Translations under genes and position numbers: made by a program | Shown here: positions 12,031 through 22,261 of the stretch, one piece after another | Layout: the number at the start of each line of letters is the position of its first letter | Numbering within the stretch: the first letter of the stretch is position 1 | Assembly (NCBI GenBank): GCA_021234155.1 | Contig: JAJEKV010000026.1 | Coordinates: forward strand, 17,326,468 to 17,390,467 | DNA: 64,000 nucleotides | Reading direction: 5' to 3' | Origin: Isoetes taiwanensis | Lineage: Eukaryota; Streptophyta; Lycopodiopsida; Isoetales; Isoetaceae | Notes under the pieces: model-generated | Told to the model about the DNA's origin: nothing | Seen by the model: the letters and a program-made list of their open reading frames with translations, nothing else | Database searches by the model: none

Positions 12031-12477
12031 TTAAGTAGAGAGTCCCATAATTTGACGCAGATCTTCAGGCCACAAACACTCATGTATATATTGGTTTGTT
12101 GTGGAAACCTTGTATGATAGACAAAGTAGACAGTAGGGATGTCCACAACATAGTAAAACCAGCAATATAGGGTTGAGGCACTCATTGCAATTGCTACATG
12201 TATTCACACGACCAGAAGTTGATGTCCTTGATTCTGCTACAAGTAGAGGAGTAGAATGCAAGGAAATTACATCAGATTTTTCTAAATATAATATCATTTC
12301 CTTTATTTTACTCTCACTAGCATCATTTGGCTCCAAATCCCTGCTGATTTCATGGATGGCAACCTCTAATCCATGCAATTCATTTGTCAAACTCTCAATT
12401 GGCATCTTTAAGCCATTTATCTCCTCAATAAAACAAAATTTTTCCTCTTCAAAGTGGGAGGCCAAGGCCATATGCAA
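12031..12477 (-). pseudogene. Coiled-coil plus RING-like zinc-finger protein fragment
   Basis: The minus strand carries a 149-residue frame. The first ~100 residues are a heptad-like, Glu-rich helix (SLTNELHGLEVAIHEISRDL). A RING-type signature follows: TCSNCNECL, then about 11 residues, then CCGHPYCLLCL, i.e. C-x2-C ... C-G-H-x2-C-x2-C. RING fingers recruit ubiquitin-conjugating enzymes, so an E3 ligase origin is likely. Coiled-coil pieces (MDAMKKLIEGRSLDAASL) continue upstream to about 12,750 in other frames, with stops between. The last zinc ligands of a canonical RING are not all visible. I regard it as a decayed or partial gene. Confidence 0.6.
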
Positions 12478-12941
12478 AATCAGTTGGCTACCCTGTCGAG
12501 CATGAAGTCATCAATTTGTTTAACTGAATTCTGATCTGTGCATCCTTGCTTTGCACAAGCCTATTCAAGGTATTTCTCTCCCCCTCTAACTTGCATAAAT
12601 CAGATTAATGTTTTCTTTTTCTCTTTCATATCGTTCGTTTTCCTCATCAAGGACGCAGCATCCAATGATCTTCCTTCAATCAACTTCTTCATTGCATCCA
12701 TCTGCTGCCCCAATCCGACTAGGGAAAACATACACGAAGTTTTTCTGATTTCATACTGGTTCAAACATTACCATGGTTGTTAAACAAGGGAAGAGGGCAT
12801 TCATGTTAACTCAAAAAAGGCACACTGGCTTGTAACAGTAATAGGGGCACATTGGACAATTTCGCCGTGACTCGAAACAAAGAGCAGTTGCATGACCATG
12901 GGAACTTGCTGCCTTGCAACCCATCGCTGTAAATGTCAGAC

Positions 12942-13078
12942 GTGAGCATGTTATAGCCAGCCTTAAATGGCAAAAAATTCGCCGAAGTCCACAAAAACAC
13001 TGTGTATTTTTTTTTGGCGTGGCTATAACATGTCAAAGACACGGATATACCACAGATATGCCCGTGGCTATAACATGA
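12942..13078 (+). repeat. Inverted repeat GCATGTTATAGCCA / TGGCTATAACATG
   Basis: GAGCATGTTATAGCCAGCC (12,942-12,960) faces GTGGCTATAACATGTC (13,019-13,034) across about 60 bases. A second GTGGCTATAACATG follows at 13,063. The arrangement resembles a small foldback element. No target duplication was found. Confidence 0.5.
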
Positions 13079-13617
13079 CTGCGTCCGATATATACACCCC
13101 GTGCAACTACATTAAGTTGCGCGGCAAGGGGCGAGCACCCTGAGTTCACGAGCCATACGTCTGGGGTGCCCAGGCCATGGTCAGTGGTACCACGATAAAT
13201 TAGGTGGGTGGGACCCTAAACCCCCTTGACTTTGACCATGCTAGGTATAGGCCCTTGCACGCATAAATCAATAAATGGAAGCCTGGAAGGACTTGGAGAG
13301 GTATTCTGGCTTCCTATATACAAAATACATGTGATCTACGTGATTTGTCTGGTCCCTCGAGGTAATTCACATCTCATTTTGCCAAGTCCTCCAGGCCGCT
13401 CTGCGAACACAAACAAATTCATTATTTGGCACATTTTGAAAGATGGCTATACATTTTAGTGGAGCTAAAAAATAAGGCTGGCCCGTTATGGCATGGCATC
13501 ATCCCGCATTATTCAGTTTAATAAGGTGAACTCTATAATCTATGCTTACAACATGATTTTTTCTTTTCCTTTTTCTGACTAGGTCGTCAATAGCAGATTA
13601 GCAGGATTTTTGAAAAT

Positions 13618-15625
13618 TTGAGTCGGATTTATGGAGAACAAGGATTGCAAGAATTACTTGAAGCTGCAGAAGCTTTGGATGGGCAAGGAAATTGTATTAC
13701 CAGAAATAATGCTTATTGTCTTCTGCAAGCTTGTGAGAACACAAAAAATCTCAACTCTACCAGGCGAGTTCAATTTCTTATCACTCCTACAGAACTCTGT
13801 TCGATTGCAGTATTGGATGACCATCTCATTAGGTTGTTTTCATATCATGGGCATTTGGTTGAATCAACTACTGCATTTAGTAAAATTACAAAACCGTCTC
13901 CATATACATGGTCTGCAATTATTGGAGCAAATTCAGTGCTGGGACACAGTGACATATCCCTTGAATTATACCATAGAATGCATGGATTAGGCATCGAAGG
14001 CGATAATTATGTTAATGTGTCTATTACACAGGCATGTGGGATGCGAGAAGATGTCATGCAGGGAAGATATATCCACTGCCAGATTGTTGAAAGTGGACTC
14101 CAACCAGATGTTGTTGTTGGCAATGCATTAGTTGATATGTATGCCAAATGCGGAAGTCTGGAGGAGGCATACGCTGTTTTCAAGAACTTGAACCATGATG
14201 TAATCTCATGGGGAACAATGATTTCTGGCTATATGCAGCATGGCGAGCCGCTTTTGGGGTTAGAATGTTTGTGTAAGATGCAGCAGGAGGGGCTTGAGCC
14301 AAACAAAGTTACATTTTTGGGTGTATTAAAAGGATGTAGTCATCTGGGAGCATTAAAGTAAGGTAGACTCGTCCATGGAAACATCATACAAAGCAGGCTC
14401 CACCTTGATCAGATGTTACAAAGTTCTTTAATTGATATGTATGTTAAATGTGGAGGTCTAGAAGAAGCGTTACTAGTGTTCAGCGCATTGTCAAACCCAG
14501 ATGAAGTGCTTTGGAATGTGATCATTGCTGGATTTGCAGAAGGTGGAAATCCCATAATTTCTCTTGATTACTTTTACAAGATGCAACATGAAGGCATGAA
14601 CCCATCAAAAGTAACATTTCTGATCATCTTAAAGGCATGTGCAAAACTTGGAGCAATTGAGCAAGGCAGAATCATTCACACCCAAATTGTTCAAAGTGGG
14701 ATTGAATATGATTCTATCATTGGCAGTGCATTGGTGGATATGTATGCCAAATGTAGGCACCTAAACGAGGGACATAAAGCCTTCAACAAATTGCTCAGTC
14801 ATGATGTTGTGCTTTGGGGAATCTTAATTGCAGGATACACAGAACATGAAGAAGCTTGCCTTGCTATAGAATGCTTTGAGAGAATGCAAATAGAAGGAGT
14901 AAAAGCAAGATTATGTCATCTGCATTCTTGTTTTGAATGCATGTGCTAGGATAGGAGCTTTAGGTCAAGCAAGATTTATCCATGGGCAGATAATTGACAA
15001 TGGAGGTGAAGTGGACATTCTTTTGGGGAATGCTTTGGTGAATGTGTATGCCAAATGTGGGAACCTAGAAGAGGCTTATAATGTATTTATTAAATTACCA
15101 AGTCGAAATGTAGTAACATGGAATGCAATGATTGCAGGGTATTCTCAGAATGGGCAGGGATGCCTTGCCTTGAACTGCTTTGGGAAGATGCAATATGAAG
15201 GAATAAATGCAGATGTAGTCTCATTGACTAATGTTCTTGTAGCATGCAGTCATGCGGGCCTGGTTGATGAAGGTCGTTGGCATTTTGTATGTATGCAAAA
15301 CTATTTCTATGTTCTACCAACGGTTTCCCATTGTGCATGCATGGTCGATCTCTTGGGACATCCAGGATTCATTGACGAGGCGGAAGATTTCCTCCATAGC
15401 GTTTGCCTCACCAATATTATGTGTTTTATGTCATTGCTTAATGCTTGTAAATTGCATGGTGATATCAAGCTAGGGCAGCATTGTTTTATTAATAAAATTG
15501 TTGGTTTATGCCCTAGTGGGATGACAAATTTCTGATGCTCTGGATTGTATAAAAGCTGCAGTTGGATACTTTTCCTGTTTGAGCAGTTGAAATCACAGAA
15601 TTTGTGATCAAGGATGCAAATAGCC
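13618..15625 (+). pseudogene. PLS-type pentatricopeptide repeat (PPR) protein gene, broken
   Basis: An intronless plus-strand gene encodes a tandem series of ~31-36-residue PPR motifs. Typical helices read VDMYAKCGSLEEAYAVF near 14,130, IDMYVKCGGLEEALLVF near 14,430 and VNVYAKCGNLEEAYNVF near 15,040. PLS-class PPR proteins enter organelles and bind RNA one base per repeat, mostly for C-to-U editing. The series closes with the final repeat and part of an E domain (SLLNACKLHGDIKLG). A trace of the E+ motif (ITEFVIKDANSHI) at 15,585-15,625 is separated by a stop and frame change. No DYW deaminase domain is present. An in-frame TAA near 14,361 stands where CAA is expected, and there is a one-base frame change near 14,910-14,940. 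These make it a pseudogene. Confidence 0.93.
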
Positions 15626-15923
15626 ATATATTTTAGGTGCGGGCCGTGAGAAGAATATTGAAACGTAGGGACCAACTTTGCGGGTCCTTTCTGTAATTCT
15701 GTCTAAAGGGTCCGTACACTTTATCAATATTAAAGTGAAACACCATGAACTTTACCTTTAGATACCTATGTAAATAGGTTACATTCCCTAGTCGTCAACG
15801 TAAGTGGGTCCAGATTCTTGCTTGATTCAAGATAATTTTTATCAAGAATGAAAAATTGCTGCACAAAAACTTGTAGAATCCAGTCATTGTTTACCTTGAC
15901 GTAGTGAAAACGAGAACGGGCCA

Positions 15924-16013
15924 GGCATTCTTGCCATCCCTTGGACCTGCAGAATTCGGTCGCGCCTCAACGGCGCCCCGGATTCTGCAGGTCAAGGGGA
16001 TGGCTAGAATGCC
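15924..16013 (+). other. 36-bp-arm hairpin, 18-nt loop
   Basis: Arm 15,924-15,959 (GGCATTCTTGCCATCCCTTG...) pairs with 15,978-16,013 with about five mismatches, leaving the loop TCGCGCCTCAACGGCGCC. The size and imperfect pairing would suit a plant microRNA precursor or a tiny foldback element. I recognise no known miRNA in either arm. It lies in the PPR gene's downstream spacer. Confidence 0.6.
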
Positions 16014-16677
16014 CTCCCCCTTCCCCTTCCCCTTCCACATCACTTCATAAAGAGCATTGCAGCAACTATGAGCATCCAATTAGGCCTTATGTGATTTAAC
16101 TTATGTGATCTAACGCCCAAAAAAGGCTGTGGAAGATTGATTTCAGTTAATCTAATGCATAAGGAGTCTGCATTTTTAAGAACAAATCTTTTGCCTTTTC
16201 TATTTTTAAAACCTATAGGGAACTAATCTTTCTATAACACTAAAGCCAAAATAAGATGATAATTTGTGTGTGAGATCTGGCCGTTGATTTTTGTTAGCTT
16301 ATTTTGAGTTGTTGACTTATCGGTTTGTTGTAAGCACACTGGAACACTAAATTAATAGAGAAAACCAATCGGCCGAGAATCATGTATTACTTGACACTTA
16401 CAGTTTGATCCTTTATTGTAAAGATGTGACGAAGAAGTTGTCTTCCTACACTCCTTTCTTGCCATTCAAGAACAGCCCCTTGATCCTCCAATGAAAGTGA
16501 TGGATATTGACATGCAAGATTTGTGTACAGCCAAATAAAAAATGACTGGTCGCCTTGTGGAACTCTATGGCAGGTAATATCTTTGTGCTTTTGCCTTATA
16601 GGCTAGAATAGGTTAGGTTGTTGGAAGGTTAGAGATAGAATAGGCTGCAACTAACTGTCTTGCCTTAGATGTTGCTA

Positions 16678-16714
16678 ACAAGATGCGACATGAAGGCATG
16701 AACCCATCAAAAGT
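16678..16714 (+). pseudogene. Orphan PPR-gene scrap
   Basis: Thirty-six bases (ACAAGATGCGACATGAAGGC and on to CCATCAAAAGT) repeat 14,576-14,612 of the PPR gene with one difference. The flanks do not match. It is either a remnant of a second PPR copy or a template-switch insertion. Confidence 0.8.
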
Positions 16715-17395
16715 TTTTTTCTTCCATGCCACACAGATGCCCTTCCTCTTTCCGATTCTCAAAAGCCAAAACCTAGCAAATCAAAAGCTCCGAAGATCCG
16801 TAAATAGACCTACCGGATCTCCAAATCTTGCGTTTCTAATTTTTACAAATGCTTAACGGACCGAGGGCTTCCAAAATATGCGGTTCAAGCCATGATTGCA
16901 GCATGGTATGGAGGAGCTGTGATGCTGAAACCGAATAACAGAGGAAAAAAAATGGAAGAATTGGCAATAGATGGTGCTGTACCCATCTCGGTCGTCCCAA
17001 GAAAAGAAGAAAAGAAAAGCCTTCTGTTCTTCTGTTCTCTGCCAGTCCGTTACACCCGCCGCTGAAACAGAGATGCAGCACGTAGAAAAAATATTTAAGC
17101 TTACATAGAATCGCAATTTTGCTTCATCGTCAACGGCTGTCACCGAGACAGCTAGAAACAACTGGAGCCAGCAAATAAAAACCGAGATCCATCAAATCCG
17201 GCAGTATTCAAAAACAGGGAAACACTGGAAACATGAATTCTTGTCTGGATCCAAACTGGAACACTGCAGAGAATGGGGCCAAGATCGCTACGAAATGGAC
17301 GGTCAGATGAGTGCCTTGGTGACACGAATATTCCAAGGCACAAACGAAGCAGGCTTATATATGTTTAGATTTAGTTTTTCACATCCAATTCTAAG

Positions 17396-18537
17396 ATGGC
17401 AGAACGCTCCGCATATATTCTCCTCTGTCTTCTTCTTGCTTACAAAAGCCTGCTTCCAATTGGAGCCGATTCATCGTAAAACTCTACTCTGTCACGCTGA
17501 TAATATTTTCAATGCAAATCTAAACTAACCTAACTCTTCATTATGTATTATAATCAGGGGACACCACTTGGTATTGATTCATGGAGCTAGTCATGGAGCA
17601 TGGTGCTGGTATAAAACTCAAACTCTGTTAATAAATAGTGGGCAGAGAGTGAGCAGCTTGGATTTAAAATCAGCGGGAATCAATGGCTATGATCCCAATC
17701 TCATCAAATCATTTGTGGAATACACACAGCCTCTTGTGGATTTTATGGAAAGCATTCCAGACTCCGAAAAGGCACGGAGGATCCTTTTATGCTAATTTTT
17801 TCTAATCTAGTGCTAAACCAGAATGGATATGTCAATTTGATACAGGTAGTGCTTGTGGGTCACAGTTTGGGAGGACTAAGTTTGGCATATATGGTAGAGC
17901 TATTTCCAACTAAAATCCTGGCATGTGTATACGTTGCTGCATTGGGCACTCCAAACGGACTTCCTCCACAAGATCTTACAGTGGTGCGTCGTAATTAATT
18001 GATTAAGCTCTCCTTACCAATATTTACTTCTGATTTTCTGTGCATTTTAGGTGATGAATGGAATAGCCACAAATTTATTTACCCCAATTTACGCAAATCG
18101 AACATCAGACCGACCAACGAGCGGTGAATTCAACAATATAAGCCAATTTCTCTACAATACCAGTCCCCCTGAGGTGAAAAATATTTCCCCCTTTTTTTCT
18201 GCACTTTTTTAAGATAAGATTATAAACAAAAAATTGTGATTTGCAGGATGTCGTATTGGCTGCTTCACTTGTGAAAGCATTTCCCTATGATGCAATAGCC
18301 AATGCTCAATTTAACATTACAGCAAATCGCTTTGGAAGCATTCCCGGATTTTACATTAGAACCCTTGATGATAATGCTTTAAGTGATGCGTTGCAGACTT
18401 ATTTTATAAGTCGGTTGAAGCCGCAGCTTGTGCTGAGTATACAGTCTGATCACAGCCCATTTTTCTCAGCTTCTTTGCACCTTCACAAATTACTTTTCCA
18501 GATTCTCCAAATTATTTCTACCAAAAAAGACGGGTAG
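17396..18537 (+). CDS. Secreted methylesterase / hydroxynitrile-lyase-like alpha/beta hydrolase
   Basis: Five exons give an uninterrupted 281-residue protein: 17,396-17,475; 17,558-17,771; 17,846-17,983; 18,051-18,173; 18,247-18,537. Exon 1 encodes a signal peptide (MAERSAYILLCLLLAY). Exon 2 has the oxyanion-hole strand HLVLIHGASHGAWCW, exon 3 the nucleophile elbow VLVGHSLGGLS, and exon 5 the acid-bearing IRTLDDNAL and the catalytic His in QSDHSPFFS. This is the Ser-Asp-His triad of the MES/HNL family, which hydrolyses methyl esters of hormones such as salicylate or jasmonate or cleaves cyanohydrins; the substrate cannot be told from sequence. Introns fit GT-AG except the second, which starts GCACGG (GC-AG). 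Phases join correctly throughout. A TATATAT motif lies at 17,355-17,362. The family is usually cytosolic, so the signal peptide is unusual. The donor of intron 3 could be 17,981 or 17,984. Confidence 0.85.
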
Positions 18538-18539
18538 AA

Positions 18540-19430
18540 AAAGATGCTGCTGGGGAGCTATAGATCATAAGCAATAAGCAGATGACTTTCTCATTTTAGT
18601 TTTTTAGTTTGGAAGACTTATTTCCTGATTTCTTGCTATAACATATTCCTAATACAGGCGACATGCTTAAGATGGGAGGGCTTCCAATATTCCTAATATC
18701 AATCGAGGAAAAAACATTTATAATTAAGCATGCTCGTTTAAGAACTTAAGATGCCAAAAAAAGGGGACCATCAAATTTCAACTCTTTTCAAGATGTTTTT
18801 ATTGAATGGCTGTCGAATTTTTGATTATGTTTGTCGAACTTTTGATGTGTAAGTGGAATCATGTATGAACTCAAATATAGCTAGCATATGCCCTGAGGTA
18901 GACGAAAGAGGGGCTGAAGGCAACCATCAAGCGCATATACATTATACAACAGACAAACCAGAAGGGGGAACATCTAGGGTTCAGGGGAAGGACATCAGAG
19001 ATGCAAGCAGCTCTATGCAACACACCAGAACCAAGGCGACCTCATACCAAAGACCAGAAGGAGCAAGGAACGTGAAGAACGTCGAACATCCACAGACATT
19101 CACGCAACACTCCAAACTCAAGAATCCAACCAAGCAGGAGGGGGAGGGGTGACCAACTCGTGGGAGAGGGTTACGCACTCGCATGCAGCACAAACTCATC
19201 CTCCATGCAACAAGGTCCATCAAATCCTAAGGGGCCTAGACTGGACTAGACTAGACACATACTCAAGATGCTAGATGGGCATAAGATTATAATCATCCTC
19301 GTGTACCACATCAGACCCTGATGGTCCCAAGAAATCCCCCCTGACGGGGGTGGCAGGCCAGAGGGGGTGGGACCTCCCCCCCTGGCCAAACCCAGCTCAA
19401 CTCAATTTTTTTTTATTTTATTTTTTTTTT
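18540..19430. other. Downstream spacer, no gene seen
   Basis: This region includes the 3' flank of the hydrolase gene and a mixed-composition stretch with a short open frame at 18,853-19,152. That frame has no recognisable motif and high Lys/Thr/Gln content, so it is not called. Confidence 0.5.
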
Positions 19431-19436
19431 ATGAGA

Positions 19437-19622
19437 AGGGAGAGAGAGAGAGGGAGGGAGGGAGGGAGAGGGAGAGGGAGAGGGAGAGGGAGAGGGAGGG
19501 GAGAGAGAGAGAGGGAGAGAGAGGGAGGGAGGGAGGGAGGGAGGGAGGGAGACCGGAGAGGGAGGAAAAGATGAAGGCGGATGGATGGGGGACATGGAGG
19601 AACGAGAGAGGGGGAGAGAGAA
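19437..19622 (+). repeat. (GAGA)n/(GGGA)n microsatellite next to a T-run
   Basis: A T-run at 19,408-19,430 is followed by almost pure GA/GGGA repeats to about 19,560 and a degenerate tail to about 19,622. All six frames stay open across it because of composition. None is a gene. Confidence 0.95.
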
Positions 19623-19751
19623 AATACAAAGCGCGGCACGGGGTTTCGTACCACCAGCACCGGCTAAGGAGAACAAAGGCCCCAGAGATAATCCCTGGGC
19701 AATGTAACAACAGGGAGGCCCATGTCCGCATGTACATGAAGTTCATGCAAA

Positions 19752-19851
19752 ATATACACTGTGGAGGGCCATCCCAAAGGGATCGAACTCAAGACCAACA
19801 TTAGTCACAATGCTCTTAGGGAGCTAGGTGTAGCCAACAAGGAGGCCCTCA
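19752..19851 (-). mobile_element. tRNA-derived SINE copy (head region)
   Basis: On the minus strand the copy runs from GAGGGCCTCCTTGTTGG through GCTCCCTAAGAGC to GAGTTCGATCCC. The last resembles the RNA polymerase III B box (GGTTCGANNCC), with an A-box-like TAGCTCC about 40 bases before it. This order and spacing fit a tRNA-derived SINE head. SINEs are copied by LINE machinery. Three close relatives follow in the same orientation. Confidence 0.7.
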
Positions 19852-19889
19852 AATACACAAATAAGGAGCCCATATATAAAGAATACTGT

Positions 19890-19998
19890 GGAGGGCCCCT
19901 TTTTTTTAAAAAAAACCATTCATTGGGATCGAACTCGGGGCTAACACTTCATGCCCTAAGCTCTTGCGGAGCTAGCCGTAACCAACAAGGGGGCCCAT
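19890..19998 (-). mobile_element. tRNA-derived SINE copy (best preserved)
   Basis: Minus-strand order: GGGCCCCCTTGTTGGTTACG, then A-box-like GGCTAGCTCCGCAAGAG, then B-box GAGTTCGATCCC. A T-rich spacer (plus-strand TTTTTTTTAAAAAAAA) lies beyond the B box on the same side. It shares the plus-strand phrase GTGGAGGGCC with the preceding copy, so the two look like tandem insertions or a duplication. Confidence 0.75.
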
Positions 19999-20035
19999 GA
20001 AGACATAAACTATACTATGTAAGAAGTTCACTTAG

Positions 20036-20160
20036 GGGGGTCATCTCATAGGAAGCAACATCCAAAAATAACTTTTTTTTTTTCCTTTGGGGATCGAACT
20101 CATGACCCGATGCAGCCCTCAGGCCCAAGAAAGGGAGTGCCAGCCCGCAGGAGGCCCTAA
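20036..20160 (-). mobile_element. tRNA-derived SINE copy
   Basis: The plus-strand GGGGATCGAACTCATGACCC (B box reversed) at 20,089-20,108 and the GCCAGCCCGCAGGAGGCCCT end at 20,139-20,158 match the layout of the two previous copies. An internal T-run again lies just before the B box. Confidence 0.65.
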
Positions 20161-20249
20161 CAAGATATGGAAAAGATGACCACTAGAAAGAGAAAAATCA
20201 AAAGGGAGAAAAAATTCAATAGGAGAGGGAGACAAGGGTTGGATAAAAA

Positions 20250-20460
20250 GCTCATTAGAAGACTTGAACTCCTGACCTGGACTAAGGTGACAAATTGGCT
20301 TAGCCAGCTAGATCTAGAAGATGGGGCAGAGGGAAAGAGCACCATAAATGACGTGGCAAAGGAGGCAGAGGTCAAAAGAAAGGAGGGGGCCAAGTACACA
20401 AGAGGGTTTGAACCTACGACTTTCTTGTTATCGGTCAAGGGCTAAGCCATTGGGCCAGGG
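20250..20460 (-). mobile_element. Two degraded SINE/tRNA-like heads
   Basis: Two further B-box-like blocks lie here on the minus strand. GAGTTCAAGTC near 20,262-20,272 pairs with GCTGGCTAAGCC near 20,297-20,309. GTAGGTTCAAACCC near 20,404-20,417 pairs with GGCCCAATGGCTTAGC near 20,441-20,457. Neither folds as a full cloverleaf by eye, so both are SINE heads rather than tRNA genes. Confidence 0.5.
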
Positions 20461-20467
20461 TTCAAAA

Positions 20468-22011
20468 TTAGTGGTCATTGCATATCTTGTATTGTTCTAG
20501 ATGCATTACATGCATATCTTGCATTGTTCTAGATGCACTCCCCCTATCTGGTGCAGCCCGTTTGATTCTATGAACACGGGGGGGTTGATACCTTCCCAAA
20601 GCTGTCACACCTTGGGCATACTGTGATCCATCTTGGGCAAAACCGGATTGTACCATATGCCAAGTAAGACTATTCATCTCCATTCTAATGGTGAGCTTGC
20701 ATAACATTTTGATTGCCACTTTCCAGATTATATGCGCATGGGTGCACGTCCAGAAGATGTGTTTTTGTGAAGCTAGCTCACCACACCAGTTACATTGGAA
20801 GAATGAGGGAGGTTGGCCTCTTCTATAGCACATGGGGATGGCACTTTTGTTTGCAATCTGCCACAGCAGGTATTTTACCTTTGCGTGACTTCCGTTCTGC
20901 CAGATTAGCTTTAGGATCTTTTTCCTTTGCAAATTGTTTTCTATCCCCCATGACTCAGCTTTTCTAAAGAGTTTAGATGTTTCATTCTCCTCAATGGCTA
21001 ACATTATTCTTCCAATTTTTGGTGTGAAGGAGAAAAAGTCAAACTGACCTAGGTCTCCAAATTTCCAGCTCCATTGCCTTGGATCCCACTCCAGTTGTTC
21101 AGAGCTGCAATTCCTGAAAATAAAAAGGTTAACATCTTGCCCCTTTTTTACCTCTGGATCTACATGTATGTGTTTGCCTTGCAAGTCCACTACCTTGATC
21201 TTCTTCTGGGTGTTGTATGACAGGGGCAAAGCTTGTAATTCAGGGACTATTTTTTGCTCAATTGCACCATATTCATCAGCTGGGAACTTGAATCCCTTGT
21301 TGTCTATACTTTTAGGTACAAACCAAACTTCCCTTTTGTTGTTTTGATCTGGGATTTCTTTCCAGCTCCATTTCTCAAAAATCATTGCATTTTCCTCAGA
21401 AAATTCAGCCCATGCTTCTCCCCCTTCGCTTGCATTAAAATCTCTATCATTTATGATCCTCTTTCTCCCACATGGCCCCAACACCTCAATAATTTTTTGT
21501 AGGGTTTTAGCTCTTGTGGGCCTTACTATCTTATCCAAGTCTTCCACCAATCTTATTCCTCTCTTGTGAAGCCATCTCCATCCCCTTTTATATGCATTCT
21601 CCCCTAATTGTTGGCCCAAATATTTTATTCGGGGGTTATGGTACAGAAGTTGCTTTTTGAATCTACTGGGAGTACAATGCTCCTTCTGAATCAGCAAAGG
21701 CTTAAAGAGTTCCCACATTCTGAGAATTCCTTTAGAGAATCCCTGAAGTCCTTTTGCCTTGAGCGGGCAGTTAGCATAAATCCACAAAGGATCCTGCTCC
21801 CACGCTTCCCCTTTCTTCCTATCAGGCCCAACTTTAAGCATCATATGTCTGAAGAGGACTTTCCATGGTTGTTTCCCTGGAGAGAACGCCCTCACAAACA
21901 GTTTAAATACCAGGGCTTTGGACTGTTTTGTAAGGTCTATAATTCCCAGCCCCCCTACTTTTGGGTAAAATTATGTTTCCCCATCCCACCTTTGAGGCTG
22001 GTTTGATCTCC
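20468..22011 (-). mobile_element. LINE (L1-like), 3' coding part: RT thumb to zf-RVT
   Basis: A 475-codon minus-strand frame encodes the C-terminal part of a non-LTR retrotransposon polymerase. GGLGIIDL (frame-shifted by one base from the preceding block), the usual segment after the fingers/palm, lies near 21,940. The zinc-binding zf-RVT module follows near 20,770-20,880 (WQIANKSAIP, CNWCGELASQKHIFW, C/H ligands C-x2-C and H). The coding part is continuous with the RT block at 34,051-34,975 if the transposon between them is ignored: with a single CTCC kept, the junction reads EEIKPASKVGWGNIILPK. No poly(A) is evident at the low-coordinate end, where SINE sequence begins. The element is 5' truncated and has at least two frame changes. 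Confidence 0.85.
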
Positions 22012-22043
22012 AACCATCATTCAATTAAATTGGGATTATGTCT
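22012..22043 (+). repeat. Left TIR of transposon A
   Basis: These 32 bp are identical to the reverse complement of 34,019-34,050. They are followed by a 26-bp tandem duplication (CACTTTTTTAGTAACTTTGTT, 22,068-22,116), a common subterminal feature of DNA transposons. Confidence 0.95.
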
Positions 22044-22261
22044 TAATTTTGGGATAAATTTTATATTGCACTTTTTTAGTAACTTTGTTAAATTCACTTT
22101 TTTAGTAACTTTGTTGCCCTTAGACTAGAATAGACGTTAACATATAATCACACACGGGAATATAAATTCACACCTTAACTTCAAATTACAAAATCATATA
22201 TCATGAAACTCAAGTAGTACACAACTTTTATTAAAAGTGATTGATACATAGTAACTGTTTA

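Noticed and set aside
14361-14363. Rescue of the PPR stop by U-to-C RNA editing, known in fern organelles
   Set aside because: The gene is nuclear by type and context, where this editing is not established, and a separate frame change downstream would remain.
19437-19622. Arg/Glu-rich and Ser/Pro/Leu-rich reading frames
   Set aside because: They are translations of a GA microsatellite in both directions.
20250-20460. Genuine tRNA genes
   Set aside because: B-box-like blocks are present but acceptor and anticodon stems do not form. They are better read as SINE heads.
22003-22043. Twin-primed inversion at the 5' end of the LINE
   Set aside because: The 32-bp match in opposite orientation at 34,019-34,050 first looked like a LINE inversion. 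It is explained better as the transposon's TIR, because removing the segment restores the LINE frame and leaves a 4-bp duplication.
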